This document shows, in pieces, positions 62,420 through 64,000 of a stretch of 64,000 bases of DNA. Numbering within the stretch: the stretch's first letter is position 1; every line of letters starts with the position of its first letter. The position numbers and the translations under genes were made by a program. The notes under the pieces were generated by a model. The model was not told the origin of the DNA and did not search any database. It saw nothing but the letters and a program-made list of their open reading frames with translations. The DNA is from Planctomycetota bacterium (GTDB lineage: Bacteria; Planctomycetota; UBA1135; UBA2386). The stretch spans positions 53,849 through 117,848 of the forward strand of contig JANQJF010000063.1 in the NCBI GenBank assembly GCA_028281765.1, in the 5' to 3' direction.

Positions 62420-63579
62420 TGGCGACCCAACGCAAGCCACGTCGCCAGAAGGCGGCACCCAAGAAGGCCGCCAAGAAGGGCGCGACCAAGAAAAAGGCTG
62501 CCGCCGCGAGCGCGGACGACAGCCAGCTTCTAACCGTCGTCGCGCCCGACGGCACCGCGGACGCCGCCGACGTCGACCTCAGCGACGAGCGCAAGCTCTA
62601 CCTCTACGAGACGATGGTGCGCGCGCGCGAGTTCGACCGCCGCATGCTGATGCTGCAGCGCCAGGGTCGCATCGGCTTCTACGGCCCGATCCTCGGCCAG
62701 GAGGCCGCGACGATCGGCTCGGTCGCCGCGTTCGAAGCGCGCGACTGGGTCTTCCCCGCGCTGCGCGAAGGCGCCGCCGCGATGATGCGCGGCCTGCCGC
62801 TCGAGATCGCGATCGCCCAGCTGATCGGGAACGACCTCGACCGCTGCAAGGGCCGCCAGATGCCGTGCCACTACACCTTCAAGGAAGGCAACTACTACGG
62901 CATGTCGTCGGTCATCGGCACGCAGATCAGCCACGCGGCCGGCGCCGCGATGGCCGCGAAGATCCGCGGCGACGACGTCGTGATCGGCGGCTACATGGGC
63001 GACGGCGCGACGAGCGCGAACGACTTCCACGCCGGCATGAACTTCGCCGCGGTCGCCAAGGCCCCGTGCGTGTTCATCTGCCAGAACAACCAGTGGGCGA
63101 TCTCGGTCCCTTCGAGCCAGCAGAGCAACTCGGAGACGATCGCGATCAAGGCCGACGCCTACGGGATGCCGTGGCGCCGCGTCGACGGCAACGACGTCCT
63201 CGCGGTCTACCAGGCGACCAAGGAAGCCGTCGAGTTCGCCCGCGCGGGCAACGGCCCGATGTTCCTCGAGCTCGTCACCTACCGCCGCCTCGGCCACTCG
63301 TCATCCGACGATCCGACGCGGTATCGCGACGAAGCCGAAGTGAAGGATTGGGAGAAGCGCGACCCGGTCGAACGCTTCCGCCGCTATCTCGAAGGCGAGG
63401 GGCTGTGGAACGAAGACAAGGAAGCCGAGCTCCAAGACGCGATCGCGCGCGAAGTGAACGACGCGATCAAGGCCGCCGAGAAGGGCGGCCCGACTCCCCC
63501 CGAAGACTTGATCACGGACGTGTACGACGAGCCCACGATGCAACTGCGTGAGCAACTCCGCGACGCCCTCGAAGACTGA
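62419..63579 (+). CDS. 2-oxoacid dehydrogenase E1 alpha subunit (second copy) with Lys/Ala tail
   Basis: 386 residues. The first about 35 residues are a Lys/Ala/Arg tail (KKAAKKGATKKKAAAA); the rest is an E1 alpha with GDGATSAND and VFICQNN, and RLGHSSSDD in the loop region. It clearly resembles the first copy and keeps the same order of motifs (RQGRIGFYGPILGQEAA). It shares the single beta subunit or forms a different E1. It starts in the E2 stop (TGATG) and is followed 3 nt later by E3. The tail recalls the one on the topoisomerase A subunit and is unusual for an E1. Confidence 0.9.
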   Translation: MATQRKPRRQKAAPKKAAKKGATKKKAAAASADDSQLLTVVAPDGTADAADVDLSDERKLYLYETMVRAREFDRRMLMLQRQGRIGFYGPILGQEAATIGSVAAFEARDWVFPALREGAAAMMRGLPLEIAIAQLIGNDLDRCKGRQMPCHYTFKEGNYYGMSSVIGTQISHAAGAAMAAKIRGDDVVIGGYMGDGATSANDFHAGMNFAAVAKAPCVFICQNNQWAISVPSSQQSNSETIAIKADAYGMPWRRVDGNDVLAVYQATKEAVEFARAGNGPMFLELVTYRRLGHSSSDDPTRYRDEAEVKDWEKRDPVERFRRYLEGEGLWNEDKEAELQDAIAREVNDAIKAAEKGGPTPPEDLITDVYDEPTMQLREQLRDALED

Positions 63580-63582
63580 ATC

Positions 63583-64000
63583 ATGACCTACGACGCCATC
63601 GTCATCGGAGCCGGCCCGGCCGGCTATGTCTGCGCGATCCGCTGCGCTCAGCTCGGCCTCAAGACTGCGGTCGTCGAGAAGGGCAACATGGGCGGCGTGT
63701 GCCTCAACGTGGGCTGCATCCCGAGCAAGGCATTGATCGCCGCGGGCAAGACGCTCAAGAAGATCAAGGAAGCCGACGTCATGGGGATCACCGCCAAGGG
63801 CGTGGACCTCGACATCAAGAAGATGGTCTCCTGGAAGGAAGGCATCGTCGGCAAGCTGACCGGCGGCGTCGCCGGCCTGCTCAAGCAGCACGGCGTCGAC
63901 ACCTTCGCGGGTGAAGCCACGGTCAAGAGCGCGACGCAGGTCCAGGTCGGCAACGACACGCTGACGACCAAGAACGTCGTCGTCGCGACCGGCTCGACCC
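63583..64000 (+). CDS. lpd: Dihydrolipoamide dehydrogenase (E3), N-terminal part
   Basis: Partial; runs off the right edge after about 139 codons. FAD-binding motif IGAGPAGYVCA and the redox disulfide GGVCLNVGC (Cys40, Cys45) with IPSKA are complete. E3 reoxidises the lipoyl group of E2 and passes electrons to NAD+. It is the last visible gene of the operon, 3 nt after the second E1 alpha. Confidence 0.95.
   Translation, partial: MTYDAIVIGAGPAGYVCAIRCAQLGLKTAVVEKGNMGGVCLNVGCIPSKALIAAGKTLKKIKEADVMGITAKGVDLDIKKMVSWKEGIVGKLTGGVAGLLKQHGVDTFAGEATVKSATQVQVGNDTLTTKNVVVATGST

Noticed and set aside
1..64000. CRISPR array, rRNA, tRNA or prophage
   Set aside because: No regularly spaced direct repeats with unique spacers, no cloverleaf or rRNA-like sequence, and no phage structural genes were recognised; a tRNA could still be missed by eye.

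Overview
The window is a GC-rich, densely packed bacterial chromosome segment with about 50 protein genes, little intergenic space, and no rRNA, tRNA or CRISPR array that I could recognise. Several traits point to the Planctomycetota, probably an uncultured or deep lineage, although no phylogenetic marker is present to prove it. There are three pairings of an ECF sigma factor with a membrane-anchored Ser/Thr kinase carrying WD40, TPR or beta-sandwich output regions. Many secreted proteins end in the same kind of Gly/Cys-containing beta-rich tail. There are numerous lipoproteins, a YeiP/EfpL-type elongation factor P, and an FGE-like protein fused to DUF6624.

Layout. 1-4.5 kb: lipoprotein end, a membrane-tethered thioredoxin-like protein, then both subunits of topoisomerase VI (top6B, top6A), with a tiny acidic ORF between them and a histone-H1-like Lys/Ala tail on the A subunit. 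4.5-9.8 kb: a leftward run of a MATE exporter, anchored and lipid-modified surface proteins, an EEP-fold lipoprotein and a DUF1579 lipoprotein. 9.9-12.3 kb: DUF502 protein, alpha/beta hydrolase lipoprotein and a GHL10-like lipoprotein. 12.4-25.2 kb: UDP-sugar 6-dehydrogenase, a very large beta-propeller hybrid histidine kinase, a DHH phosphoesterase, a kinase-sigma operon, a SGNH-like protein and a GH5-like glycosidase. 25.5-29.7 kb: aminotransferase, Gfo/Idh/MocA oxidoreductase and left-handed beta-helix acetyltransferase in one overlapping operon. Together with the dehydrogenase at 12.4 kb they match WbpA, WbpB, WbpE and WbpD, which make a UDP-2,3-diacetamido-uronic acid.

29.7-30.7 kb is non-coding and holds two diverged, inverted copies of a roughly 340-bp MITE-like element. 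30.7-38 kb: di-haem peroxidase with an added C-terminal domain, EfpL-type EF-P, RluA-family pseudouridine synthase, an ECF42 sigma with its DGPF/YCII partner, a beta-helix surface protein, a glycosyltransferase, and a CbpA/CbpM co-chaperone pair. 39-47.7 kb is a symmetrical locus: two paralogous ~740-residue secreted proteins flank an ECF sigma, a TPR kinase and a Tat-exported cupin. 47.8-50.6 kb: the FGE-DUF6624 fusion, then a junction of two dead genes (globin N-terminal half, frameshifted Rpn nuclease).

50.7-55.3 kb: divergent kinase and sigma, followed by a secreted protein. 55.3-57.2 kb: aminotransferase class V and a VapBC-like toxin-antitoxin module with a visible, apparently leaderless promoter. 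57.3-64 kb: a TetR regulator with its palindromic operator, then lipA and a 2-oxoacid (pyruvate-type) dehydrogenase operon, E1alpha-E1beta-E2-E1alpha'-E3, whose second E1alpha carries another Lys/Ala tail. The last gene runs off the window.

The two themes that most deserve follow-up are the bacterial topoisomerase VI operon and the surface-signalling loci in which sigma factors and kinases sit beside secreted proteins that share a C-terminal module.
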